Source: a bacterium (GTDB taxonomy: Bacteria; Krumholzibacteriota; Krumholzibacteria; LZORAL124-64-63). Taken from it: DNA of 8,287 nt. Shown here piece by piece: positions 1 through 5,799 of the stretch (position 1 is its first letter; every line of letters starts with the position of its first letter). The notes under the pieces were generated by a model that saw nothing but the letters and a program-made list of their open reading frames with translations, had not been told where the DNA came from and made no database searches. The stretch is taken from contig VGXH01000066.1 in the NCBI GenBank assembly GCA_016873405.1, forward strand, positions 1 to 8,287. The letters run 5' to 3'. The position numbers and the translations under genes are program-made.

Positions 1-580
1 CCAGCACACCGTGCACCTGGAGAAGATCGACCTGCTGGTGCCCCAGGTGCTGGTGGGCCTCCTGATCGGCTGCATGCTGCCGTTCCTGTTCTCGGCGATG
101 GCCATGCAGGCCGTCGGCCGGGCCGCGTTCTCGATGATCGAGGAGGTGCGGCGGCAGTTCCGGGAGATCCCCGGTCTGATGGCGGGCACCGGCACCGCGG
201 ACTTCCGGCGCTGCGTGGACATCTCCACGTCGGCGGCGATCCGCGAGATGATCGTGCCGGGCCTGCTGGCGGTGGCCACGCCGGTGGCGGTGGGCTTCCT
301 CGGCGGCACGGAGATGCTGGGCGGCCTGCTGGCGGGCGTGACGGCCAGCGGCGTGCTGCTGGCCATCTTCCAGGCCAACGCGGGCGGCGCCTGGGACAAC
401 GCCAAGAAGCACATCGAGGGCGGCCACTTCGGCGGCAAGGGCAGCGACGCGCACAAGGCCGCCGTGGTGGGCGACACCGTGGGCGACCCGTTCAAGGACA
501 CGTCGGGCCCGAGCCTCAACATCCTGATCAAGCTGATGGCGGTGATCAGCGTGGTGATCGCGCCCATTCTGGCCAAATAG
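1..580 (+). CDS. hppA: Membrane-bound ion-pumping pyrophosphatase, C-terminal part (5' truncated)
   Basis: This is the C-terminal end of a membrane-integral pyrophosphatase, which couples hydrolysis of cytoplasmic PPi to H+ or Na+ pumping. The frame is open from the window edge (first full codon at base 2) to TAG at 578-580, so the gene begins outside; the GTG at 11 is internal. Visible are several hydrophobic helices ([19 protein letters not shown]; a [16 protein letters not shown] helix; a last [15 protein letters not shown] helix) and the family's C-terminal substrate and Mg-PPi motifs: GGAWDNAKK, then [20 protein letters not shown] and SGPSLN. By family knowledge, the acidic and lysine residues of WDNAK and DTVGDPFKD bind Mg-pyrophosphate; all are intact. 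The residues that separate K+-dependent from K+-independent enzymes lie upstream of the window, so subtype and pumped ion cannot be decided. A strong terminator follows 24 bases after the stop, so this gene probably ends its transcript. Confidence 0.97.
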   Translation, partial: QHTVHLEKIDLLVPQVLVGLLIGCMLPFLFSAMAMQAVGRAAFSMIEEVRRQFREIPGLMAGTGTADFRRCVDISTSAAIREMIVPGLLAVATPVAVGFLGGTEMLGGLLAGVTASGVLLAIFQANAGGAWDNAKKHIEGGHFGGKGSDAHKAAVVGDTVGDPFKDTSGPSLNILIKLMAVISVVIAPILAK

Positions 581-604
581 GCCGGGCGGGGCAGGTTACG
601 ATAA

Positions 605-645
605 CGGCGGCCCGCTTCCCGCAGGGAACGGGCCGCCGCTTTTTT
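605..645 (+). terminator. Intrinsic (Rho-independent) terminator of hppA
   Basis: A perfect 10-bp GC stem pairs 605-614 (cggcggcccg) with 629-638 (cgggccgccg). Inside it, after one bulged C (615), a second 5-bp stem pairs 616-620 (ttccc) with 624-628 (gggaa) around a GCA loop. A run of six T (640-645) follows almost directly. This is a textbook intrinsic terminator on the + strand. The other strand has no T-run after the stem, so it looks one-directional. Confidence 0.93.
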
Positions 646-733
646 GCTTTGCGCAGGCCGCGGGCGACATCCACCATTGGGGGTGCCGGAGCCCCGGCGG
701 GCACCGGCGCCACCTCACGAGGAAGGGTGCAGC

Positions 734-2038
734 ATGCCCGGTCCGACGCTCTCGGCCCACTTCACCGCCCGCGCGCCGTCGGTCATCCGCATGGCCCAGA
801 TCGAGTTCTCCGCGCGCAGCGACGGCACCGAGGCGCTCAACGCCGCCATCGGCAACGTCTCGCTGCCGATGCACCCGGCGATGCAGCGGCGCCTGCGCAG
901 CCTCGGCGAGCCCGGCTCGCCGTTCGCCGGCGGCGTCGTCGGCTACACGGCGACGGTGGGCACCGCCGAGGCCAACGCCGCCTTCCGCAACGTGATCGCC
1001 GCCAGCGGCTTTGCCACCGAGGGGCTGTTCAGCCAGATCACCGATGGCGGCAGCCAGGCCATGGAACTGGTCATCGTCGGCTGCTGCGGGCCGGCAGGCT
1101 CGGCGGAGCGCCCCCTCCTGCTGATCGACGCCGCCTACACGAACTACAAGGCGTTCGCCGAGCGGCTGGGCCGCCGCACCGTGTCGATCACGCGCGCGAT
1201 GGGGGACGACGGTCGCTTCTCGCTGCCGGCGTTCGACGAGATCGAGCGCGTGATGGCCGCCGAACGCCCCGGCGCCGTGATCGTGATCCCCTACGACAAC
1301 CCGACCGGCCACCTCTACGACCCCGCCGCGTTGACGGCGCTGGCGCGGCTGTGCGTGCGCCACGACGCCTGGCTGGTGTCCGACGAGGCCTATCGCGAGC
1401 TCTACTACCGCGAGGGGCCGCCGATCAGCGTCTGGGGCCTGGCCGAGGCCGAGGCGCCGGGGATCGGCGGGCGCCGGATCAGCATCGAGACCGTCTCGAA
1501 GGTCTGGAACGCCTGCGGCCTGCGCATCGGCGCGCTGGTGACCGACAACGCGCAGTTCCACCAGCGGGCCGTGGCCGAGAACACGGCCAGCCTCTGCGCC
1601 AACGCGATCGGGCAGCACATCTTCGGGGCCATGGCGCAGGTGCCGCACGCGGAGCTGGGCGAGTGGTTTTCGCGGCAGCGCGCCTACTACGGCGGCATGC
1701 TGCGGGAGTTCACGACGCGCACGCGGGAGCTGATCCCCGGCGCCATCGTCTCCAGCCCGGACGCCAGCATCTACTCGGTGGTGGACCTCAGGAACGTCGT
1801 GCCGGCGGACTTCGACGCCGTGGCCTTCGTCCGCTGGTGCGCGCGCGAAGGGCGTCGCGTGGTCGACGGGCGGCCGCTGACCCTGCTCACCGCGCCGATG
1901 GCCGGCTTCTACAGCGTGCCGGCGGGAAGGCCCAACCCGGGCCGCACCCAACTGCGTCTGGCCTATGTCCTGACCCCGGAGCAGATGAAGCTGGCCCCCG
2001 ACCTGCTGGCGGGGCTGCTGGCCGACTACCTGGGCTGA
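734..2038 (+). CDS. Class I/II PLP-dependent aminotransferase
   Basis: This 434-residue fold-type I PLP enzyme probably moves an amino group between an amino acid and a 2-oxo acid in the cytoplasm. Substrate is not determined; the aspartate/alanine aminotransferase-like group is the nearest guess. ATG at 734 is chosen because GAGGAAG (719-725) lies 8 bases upstream. Extending the frame upstream only adds low-complexity residues and runs into the hppA terminator. Seen in order: phosphate-binding region DGGSQAMEL (about 104-112), DNPTG (188-192, cofactor Asn189), SDEAY (216-220, Asp217 to the pyridine nitrogen, Tyr220), Schiff-base Lys256 in TVSKVWNACGLRIG, phosphate-binding Arg264, and QLRLAYV with Arg408 as the likely substrate carboxylate-binding arginine. 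The Lys region fits the class I aminotransferase signature except for Thr in place of Gly/Ser at its first position. All catalytic residues are present. The gene ends inside the converging aldolase gene. Confidence 0.93.
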   Translation: MPGPTLSAHFTARAPSVIRMAQIEFSARSDGTEALNAAIGNVSLPMHPAMQRRLRSLGEPGSPFAGGVVGYTATVGTAEANAAFRNVIAASGFATEGLFSQITDGGSQAMELVIVGCCGPAGSAERPLLLIDAAYTNYKAFAERLGRRTVSITRAMGDDGRFSLPAFDEIERVMAAERPGAVIVIPYDNPTGHLYDPAALTALARLCVRHDAWLVSDEAYRELYYREGPPISVWGLAEAEAPGIGGRRISIETVSKVWNACGLRIGALVTDNAQFHQRAVAENTASLCANAIGQHIFGAMAQVPHAELGEWFSRQRAYYGGMLREFTTRTRELIPGAIVSSPDASIYSVVDLRNVVPADFDAVAFVRWCAREGRRVVDGRPLTLLTAPMAGFYSVPAGRPNPGRTQLRLAYVLTPEQMKLAPDLLAGLLADYLG

Positions 2039-2721
2039 GCCGCGCGCGCGAACTCGGCTGCTGCCGCTGTTGCCAATTCGTCCCGCAGCAGCGCCTCGGC
2101 GACCGCCGGACCGAACGTGAAGGTGTCCAGCCCGGCGCGCGCCAGATCGACGACGCGATCGGCGCTGCGCAGGCTGGCCGCCAGCAGCCGCGTGGCGGCG
2201 CCCGTTCCCGCCAGGACCTCGCGCATCATCAGCAGCGTTCCCGCTCCGTCGCGCCCGGCGTCCTCCAGCCGGCCCAGGTACGGCGCCGCGTAGGCGGCGC
2301 CCAGGGCGGCGGCGGCCAGCACCTGGCCGGGGGCGTAGACGGCGGTCATCGTCACGCCCACCCCGTCGTCGCGCAGCCGGGCCGCGGCGGCAAAGCCCTC
2401 GCGCGTGGCGGGAACCTTGACCAGCACGGCGGCGCCGCCGCCGGCGGCCTGCGCCAGGCGGCTTCCGGTGGCCGCCAGCGCCTCGGCGTCGCCGCCCCAG
2501 GCCTGCAGGTGGATCTCTCGCGCGCCCAACTCCCCGGCCCGCCGCGCCAGGCGCGCCAGCACCTCGACCTCGCAGGCCAGCTGCGCCCTCTCCAGCAGCA
2601 GCGGGTTGGTCGTGACCCCGTGGAAGATCCCGGTCGGCAGCAGGCGCTCCCAGGCGGAGACCTCCGCGCTGTCGAGGAAGAGGCGCGGACCTTTCGTCAC
2701 GTCGGCGGGCATCGCGTTCAT
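2026..2721 (-). CDS. Transaldolase-family aldolase, fructose-6-phosphate aldolase (FSA/TalC)-like
   Basis: This 231-residue TIM-barrel class I aldolase belongs to the small FSA/TalC (MipB) group of the transaldolase family. These enzymes form a Schiff base with a dihydroxyacetone or ketose unit, either cleaving fructose 6-phosphate or transferring the dihydroxyacetone group. Seen: FLDSAE (Asp17), GVTTNP (Asn39), IHLQ (Gln73), VLVKVPAT with Schiff-base Lys102, MTAVYA (Thr126), APYLGR (Ala146, Tyr148, Arg151), LAAS (Ser183) and DTFTFGP near the C-terminus. These align with D6, N28, Q59, K85, T109, A129, Y131, R134 and S166 of E. coli FSA. Gln73 plus Tyr148 favours aldolase over transaldolase, which typically has Glu and Phe there. 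Start ATG at 2721 is chosen for the GGAG six bases upstream; ATG at 2712 would sit too far from it. It lies 23 bases after the SRAP gene, likely in one operon, and overlaps the aminotransferase tail-to-tail. The family call is firm; the reaction is inferred. Confidence 0.9.
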   Translation of the reverse strand: MNAMPADVTKGPRLFLDSAEVSAWERLLPTGIFHGVTTNPLLLERAQLACEVEVLARLARRAGELGAREIHLQAWGGDAEALAATGSRLAQAAGGGAAVLVKVPATREGFAAAARLRDDGVGVTMTAVYAPGQVLAAAALGAAYAAPYLGRLEDAGRDGAGTLLMMREVLAGTGAATRLLAASLRSADRVVDLARAGLDTFTFGPAVAEALLRDELATAAAAEFARAAQPR

Positions 2722-2744
2722 CCGTGGCTCCGGGTGGCGGCTGG

Positions 2745-3449
2745 TCAGCCAAACAGGTTGAGCTGGCCCGTGGTCTCGTCCTCCACCGGCGCGACGCACT
2801 CGGGGCCCTCGAAGGCCGCGTTGCCGATCCGGGCGGTCACGGGGTGCGACAGCAACAGCCCGGCCGGCGCCGGCCGCAGAAGCGACAGGAGATTCTCCGC
2901 CTCGGCCGCCGGCGCGCCAAGCCAGATCTTCCAGGCCGTCGGGGGCAGGATGACCGGCATGCGATGGTGGACCGGACGCATGAGGGCATTGGCCTCGGTC
3001 GTGATGATGGCGCCGGTCTCGAAGCGGCGGTCGCCCGGCTGCTCGCGCGGCTCCCACAGGCCCGCCAGCGCGAACGGGCGGCCGTCGCGGGCGCGGAAAT
3101 AGAAGGGCTGGCTGCGGCCGCCTCCCTTGCGCCACTCGTAGAAGCCGTCGACCGGGACCAGGCAGCGGCGTCGGCGGAAGGCCTCGCGGAAGGCCGGCTT
3201 GGCCAGCACCGTCTCGGCCCGCGCGTTGACCAATTGCGGCAGGCCGTCGTCGCCGCGTTCCCAGGGCGGCACCAGCCCCCAGCGCAACATCCGCACCAGA
3301 TTGCCCGGGCTGTCCGGGTTCGGCCTCACCGCGGCGATGTCGGTGCCCGGGGCGATGTTCCAGCGGGGCCCGAGGTCCGGCACCACGTCCAGGTAGAACG
3401 TCTCGGCCAGCACGTGGGGGGCGGAACTCAGGACGATGCGTCCGCACAT
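2745..3449 (-). CDS. SRAP-domain protein (YedK/HMCES type), abasic-site DNA-protein crosslinker
   Basis: This 234-residue SOS-response-associated peptidase (SRAP) family protein spans a single SRAP domain. Characterised members bind abasic sites in single-stranded DNA and form a stable thiazolidine link through Cys2 after removal of Met1, shielding the lesion. Seen: N-terminal MCGR with Cys2, RWNIAPGT (29-36), MLRWGLVPPW (54-63), LVNARAET with Asn75, LVPVDGFYEW with Glu105, and the PVHHRMP motif with His161. These match the YedK catalytic set Cys2, Asn75, Glu105 and His160. Start ATG at 3449 is required because Cys must be residue 2. An in-frame ATG at 3461 would give MARTMCGR and bury the cysteine, and it has GAGGG directly against it, while the same GAGGGA is 11 bases from 3449. 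The aldolase gene follows after 23 bases. Pirin lies 104 bases upstream on the same strand, with dinB beyond it. The protein looks complete and active. Confidence 0.95.
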   Translation of the reverse strand: MCGRIVLSSAPHVLAETFYLDVVPDLGPRWNIAPGTDIAAVRPNPDSPGNLVRMLRWGLVPPWERGDDGLPQLVNARAETVLAKPAFREAFRRRRCLVPVDGFYEWRKGGGRSQPFYFRARDGRPFALAGLWEPREQPGDRRFETGAIITTEANALMRPVHHRMPVILPPTAWKIWLGAPAAEAENLLSLLRPAPAGLLLSHPVTARIGNAAFEGPECVAPVEDETTGQLNLFG

Positions 3450-3491
3450 GGTCCGGGCCATCCCTCGCCGGCCCGCCGCAGCAGCGGGGGC

Positions 3492-3511
3492 GGCGCGCGT
3501 GCGGGCGCGCC
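3492..3511. repeat. Small GC-only inverted repeat between pirin and the SRAP gene
   Basis: The 104-base gap between the pirin stop and the SRAP start is almost pure G and C. It holds a perfect 7-bp inverted repeat, ggcgcgc (3492-3498) and gcgcgcc (3505-3511), with a 6-base spacer. No T-run follows on the minus strand, so it is not a standard intrinsic terminator. It could slow the polymerase between the two minus-strand genes or be a chance result of base composition. Confidence 0.3.
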
Positions 3512-3553
3512 CGGGCCGGGCAGCCGGCCGCGGCGGCGCCGCGTGATGCTGGC

Positions 3554-4252
3554 TCAGGGCAGGTCGAACAGAAGTAACGCGCACTCGCCGTCGGCCGCCA
3601 GATCCAGGCGCGTGACGCCTTCGATCGCGGCGCCGTCGCCGGCGGCCAGCCCCACCGCGTTGACCGCCACGCGCCCGCCGGTCACCTGCAGCCAGGCGCG
3701 GCGGCCGGGCGCCAGCTGGTGCTCGACCGTCACGTCCGGGCCCAGCTCGGCCAGCCACAGCCGCGCGTCCTGGCGCCAGCGCAGGGAGCCGTCGGCGCCG
3801 TCGCTCGAGATCGCCAGCCGCAGCCGGTTGCGACGCTCGGGCAGCGGCAGGTGCCGGCTCTCGTACTCCGGGGCCAGCCCCGGCCGGTCCGGCCGCAACC
3901 AGACCTGCAGCAGCCGCACCGGCAGCTTGTCCGAGGCGTTGCTCTCACTGTGCTCGATGCCCGTGCCGGCGGTCATCCGCTGCAGGCGGCCGCGACGGAT
4001 CACGGCCTCGTTGCCGAGGCTGTCGCGATGCAGCAACTCGCCCTCGAGCACCCAGGTCACGATCTCCATGTCGTGGTGGGAATGGCGTCCGAAGCCGGCG
4101 CCCGGGGCGATGACGTCCTCGTTGATCACGCGCAGCGGGCCGAAGCCCATGTGGGCATCGTCGTGGTAGTCGGCGAACGAGAACGTGTGGCGGGTGTCGA
4201 GCCAGCCGTGGTCGAAGTGACCGCGCTCGCGGCCGGGGCGAACGGTGACCAT
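3554..4252 (-). CDS. Pirin family protein (YhhW-like bicupin)
   Basis: This 232-residue, two-cupin pirin is close in layout and length to E. coli YhhW. Family members bind one metal ion in the N-terminal cupin; YhhW and human pirin show quercetin 2,3-dioxygenase activity in vitro, but the natural role in most bacteria is unknown. Seen: GHFDHGWLDTRHTFSFADYH at the N-terminus, GFGPLRVINEDVI (36-48), the metal motif RHSHHDMEIVTWVLEGEL (56-73) with His57 and His59, HRDSLGN, then MTAGTGIEHSE with His101 and Glu103. The set His57, His59, His101, Glu103 is complete. The C-terminal cupin is about residues 140-232, ending LLLFDLP. ATG at 4252 is chosen because GGGAG sits 8 bases upstream and the homologous N-terminus begins there; upstream extension is arginine/proline-rich shadow. 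It is divergent from dinB and followed on the same strand by the SRAP gene. Confidence 0.95.
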   Translation of the reverse strand: MVTVRPGRERGHFDHGWLDTRHTFSFADYHDDAHMGFGPLRVINEDVIAPGAGFGRHSHHDMEIVTWVLEGELLHRDSLGNEAVIRRGRLQRMTAGTGIEHSESNASDKLPVRLLQVWLRPDRPGLAPEYESRHLPLPERRNRLRLAISSDGADGSLRWRQDARLWLAELGPDVTVEHQLAPGRRAWLQVTGGRVAVNAVGLAAGDGAAIEGVTRLDLAADGECALLLFDLP

Positions 4253-4277
4253 GCGCAGCGCTCCCGCGGCAGGGCGG

Positions 4278-4300
4278 CGGCGCGGGGACATCCCGCGCCG
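4278..4300 (-). other. GC hairpin in the pirin mRNA leader
   Basis: A perfect 9-bp all-GC stem pairs 4278-4286 (cggcgcggg) with 4292-4300 (cccgcgccg) around a 5-base loop. On the minus strand it lies in the presumed pirin leader, ending 25 bases before the ATG and just upstream of the GGGAG ribosome site. It could affect translation start or mRNA stability. There is no T-run, so it is not a terminator. Any regulatory role is inference. Confidence 0.4.
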
Positions 4301-4322
4301 GGCCGGCGGCCGCCGCGCCACG

Positions 4323-4351
4323 AGGTTAGGCCGCGGCGGTCCCGGCGTCAA
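4323..4351 (-). promoter_or_regulatory. Candidate sigma70-type promoter of pirin
   Basis: Read on the minus strand, TTGACG (4351-4346) and TAACCT (4328-4323) are separated by exactly 17 bases. The -35 box matches 5 of 6 consensus positions and the -10 box 3 of 6. Transcription would start near 4316 and give a leader of about 65 bases that includes the 4278-4300 hairpin. The spacing is ideal, but the -10 box is weak. Confidence 0.42.
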
Positions 4352-4370
4352 ACCCCGCGCGGCGCCGACC

Positions 4371-4399
4371 TTGATGCGTGGCTGTTTTTGCGCTATTTT
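4371..4399 (+). promoter_or_regulatory. Candidate sigma70-type promoter of dinB
   Basis: TTGATG (4371-4376) and TATTTT (4394-4399) are separated by 17 bases, each matching 4 of 6 consensus positions. They lie in a short AT-rich patch that stands out against the GC-rich surroundings. The start of transcription would fall near 4406, about 40 bases before the dinB ATG. I saw no LexA-type palindrome overlapping it, so SOS control is not shown by sequence. Confidence 0.55.
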
Positions 4400-4445
4400 C
4401 GCCCGGCCGGGCCGGCGGACACCGACCGGGCGGAAAGGGGCGCCG

Positions 4446-5669
4446 ATGATGCCGCCGCCGTGGGACTGCGGCTTCGCCCGCGCCGTGCTCCACGTCGACA
4501 TGGACGCCTTCTACGCGTCGGTCGAGGTGCTGGACGACCCGTCGCTGCGCGGCCGTCCGGTGATCGTCGGGGGAACCCCGGAAGGCCGCGGGGTCGTCGC
4601 CGCCGCCAGCTACGAGGCGCGCAGGCATGGCGTCCGCAGCGCGATGAGCGCGGCTCGGGCGCGCCAACTCTGCCCGGAAGGCGTCTTCCTGCGGCCCCGG
4701 CCCGCTCGCTATGCGGAGTTGTCCCGCGTCGTGATGGGGCTGCTGCGCGGCTACACGCCGCTGGTCGAGCCGCTGTCGATCGACGAGGCGTTCCTCGACG
4801 TGAGCGGGTGTCGGCGCCTGCTGGGGCCGCCCGCGGTCATCGCCGGAGACATCAAGCGGCGAGTGCGGCTGGAGACCGGCCTCACGGCATCGGTGGGCGC
4901 GGCGGCGAACAAGTTCCTGGCCAAGCTGGCCTCGGACCACGGAAAGCCCGACGGGCTGGTCGTCATCGAGCCGGCGCGCGGTCGCGATTTCATCGCGCCG
5001 CTGCCCATCGAGCGCCTGTGGGGCGTCGGCAGCGTGGCGTCCCAGCAGCTGCGCGCGGCCGGAATCGAGCGCATCGGCGATCTGCTCGAGCGCGACGTCG
5101 CCGCCTTGACCGCCGCGTTCGGCGCCCACGCCGCCCGCCTGCGCGAACTGGCGGCGGGATTCGACGAGCGCCCGGTGGTCCCGGCGCAGGAGGCGAAGTC
5201 CGTGGGCAACGAATTGACGTTCGCCGAGGACATCGCCGACGCCGCCCAGCTGCGCGACGTATGCGACGAACTGGCCGACAAGGTCGCCCGGCGCCTGCGC
5301 GCGGACGACCTGCGCGCGCGCACGGTCGTGCTCAAGGCGCGCTATCCCGATTTCACGACGGTCACGCGCTCGCTGACGCTCGCCGCGGCGACCGCCGGCG
5401 GCGTCGAACTGCGCGAGGCCGCGCGGGAGCTGCTCGAGCGCCGGCTCGGCCGCGGGAGCCGGCCGCTGCGCCTGCTGGGCGTAACGGCGGCCAACCTCGA
5501 GTCCGGCGCCGCGGGCGGCCAGGCCCTGCTCTTCGGCGAGGCGGCCCGGGAACGCGACCACCGCCTGGACGAGGTGCTGGACCGTGTCGCCGACCGTTTC
5601 GGCCCCCTGCTGCGGCGCGGCGCGGCGGACGCGAAGTCCGGCCGCGGCGGCGGTCCCGGCGGTGGTTGA
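4446..5669 (+). CDS. dinB: DNA polymerase IV (DinB, Y-family translesion polymerase)
   Basis: This 407-residue Y-family polymerase copies past damaged template bases without proofreading. Seen: palm/fingers start LHVDMDAFYASVE with catalytic Asp18 and steric-gate Tyr23; SYEARRHGVRSAM (55-67) with the incoming-nucleotide-contacting Arg59; PLSIDEAFLDVSG (109-121) with catalytic Asp113 and Glu114; TASVGAAANKFLAKLASD (147-164); helix-hairpin-helix region LPIERLWGVGSVASQQLRAAGI (186-207); little finger beginning KSVGNELTFAEDI (251-263). QALLFG (359-364) fits the beta-clamp-binding pattern QxxLF. A charged helix and a glycine-rich tail follow. Two adjacent ATG codons (4446, 4449) are possible starts; AAGGGG (4435-4440) lies 5 or 8 bases upstream of them. 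The upstream in-frame ATG at 4374 lies within the promoter and is rejected. All catalytic residues are intact. The SRAP gene nearby on the other strand fits a DNA-damage context. Confidence 0.97.
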   Translation: MMPPPWDCGFARAVLHVDMDAFYASVEVLDDPSLRGRPVIVGGTPEGRGVVAAASYEARRHGVRSAMSAARARQLCPEGVFLRPRPARYAELSRVVMGLLRGYTPLVEPLSIDEAFLDVSGCRRLLGPPAVIAGDIKRRVRLETGLTASVGAAANKFLAKLASDHGKPDGLVVIEPARGRDFIAPLPIERLWGVGSVASQQLRAAGIERIGDLLERDVAALTAAFGAHAARLRELAAGFDERPVVPAQEAKSVGNELTFAEDIADAAQLRDVCDELADKVARRLRADDLRARTVVLKARYPDFTTVTRSLTLAAATAGGVELREAARELLERRLGRGSRPLRLLGVTAANLESGAAGGQALLFGEAARERDHRLDEVLDRVADRFGPLLRRGAADAKSGRGGGPGGG

Positions 5670-5786
5670 CGGGGCGGAGGGCCGGACGGGCGCGGATTGA
5701 ACCCGTTCTCAAGAAAACGCCTGGCGGACCGAATCCCATGGCAACCAGGCACCCGGGCCGCCGGGGCCGTGGCCCGTTCCGCCAGC

Positions 5787-5792
5787 GAGAGG
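5787..5792 (+). promoter_or_regulatory. Ribosome binding site deciding the GTG start of the HDOD gene
   Basis: GAGAGG stands 7 bases before GTG at 5800. The family's N-terminal pattern (a short helix, then LPPLPAA) starts right after it, so GTG rather than a later in-frame ATG is taken as the start. Confidence 0.7.
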
Positions 5793-5799
5793 CGCCGCC

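Noticed and set aside
596..3102. Very long open frames of 718 codons (- strand) and 817 codons (+ strand) over the aminotransferase and aldolase genes
   Set aside because: Their translations are Arg/Gly/Ala/Pro-rich low-complexity sequence without domains and lie over clearly recognised genes in other frames. They come from scarce stop codons in GC-rich DNA.
4382..4397. CTGT half-site in the dinB promoter as a LexA box
   Set aside because: CTGT is followed after 8 bases by TATT, not ACAG, so the palindrome is missing.
4374..4445. Upstream ATG as an N-terminally extended dinB start
   Set aside because: It overlaps the candidate -35 box, and the added residues are not part of the family. The HVDMD motif already sits at a normal distance from the ATG at 4446.
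5709..5735. Possible sigma28 (flagellar) promoter before the HDOD gene: TCAAGAAA-N11-ACCGAATC
   Set aside because: Only about half the positions match TAAAGTTT-N11-GCCGATAA. No motility gene is nearby, so it is not better than chance.
5754..5776. Inverted repeat cgggcc/ggcccg between dinB and the HDOD gene as a dinB terminator
   Set aside because: There is no T-run, and it lies directly before the HDOD ribosome site. It is more likely a result of base composition.
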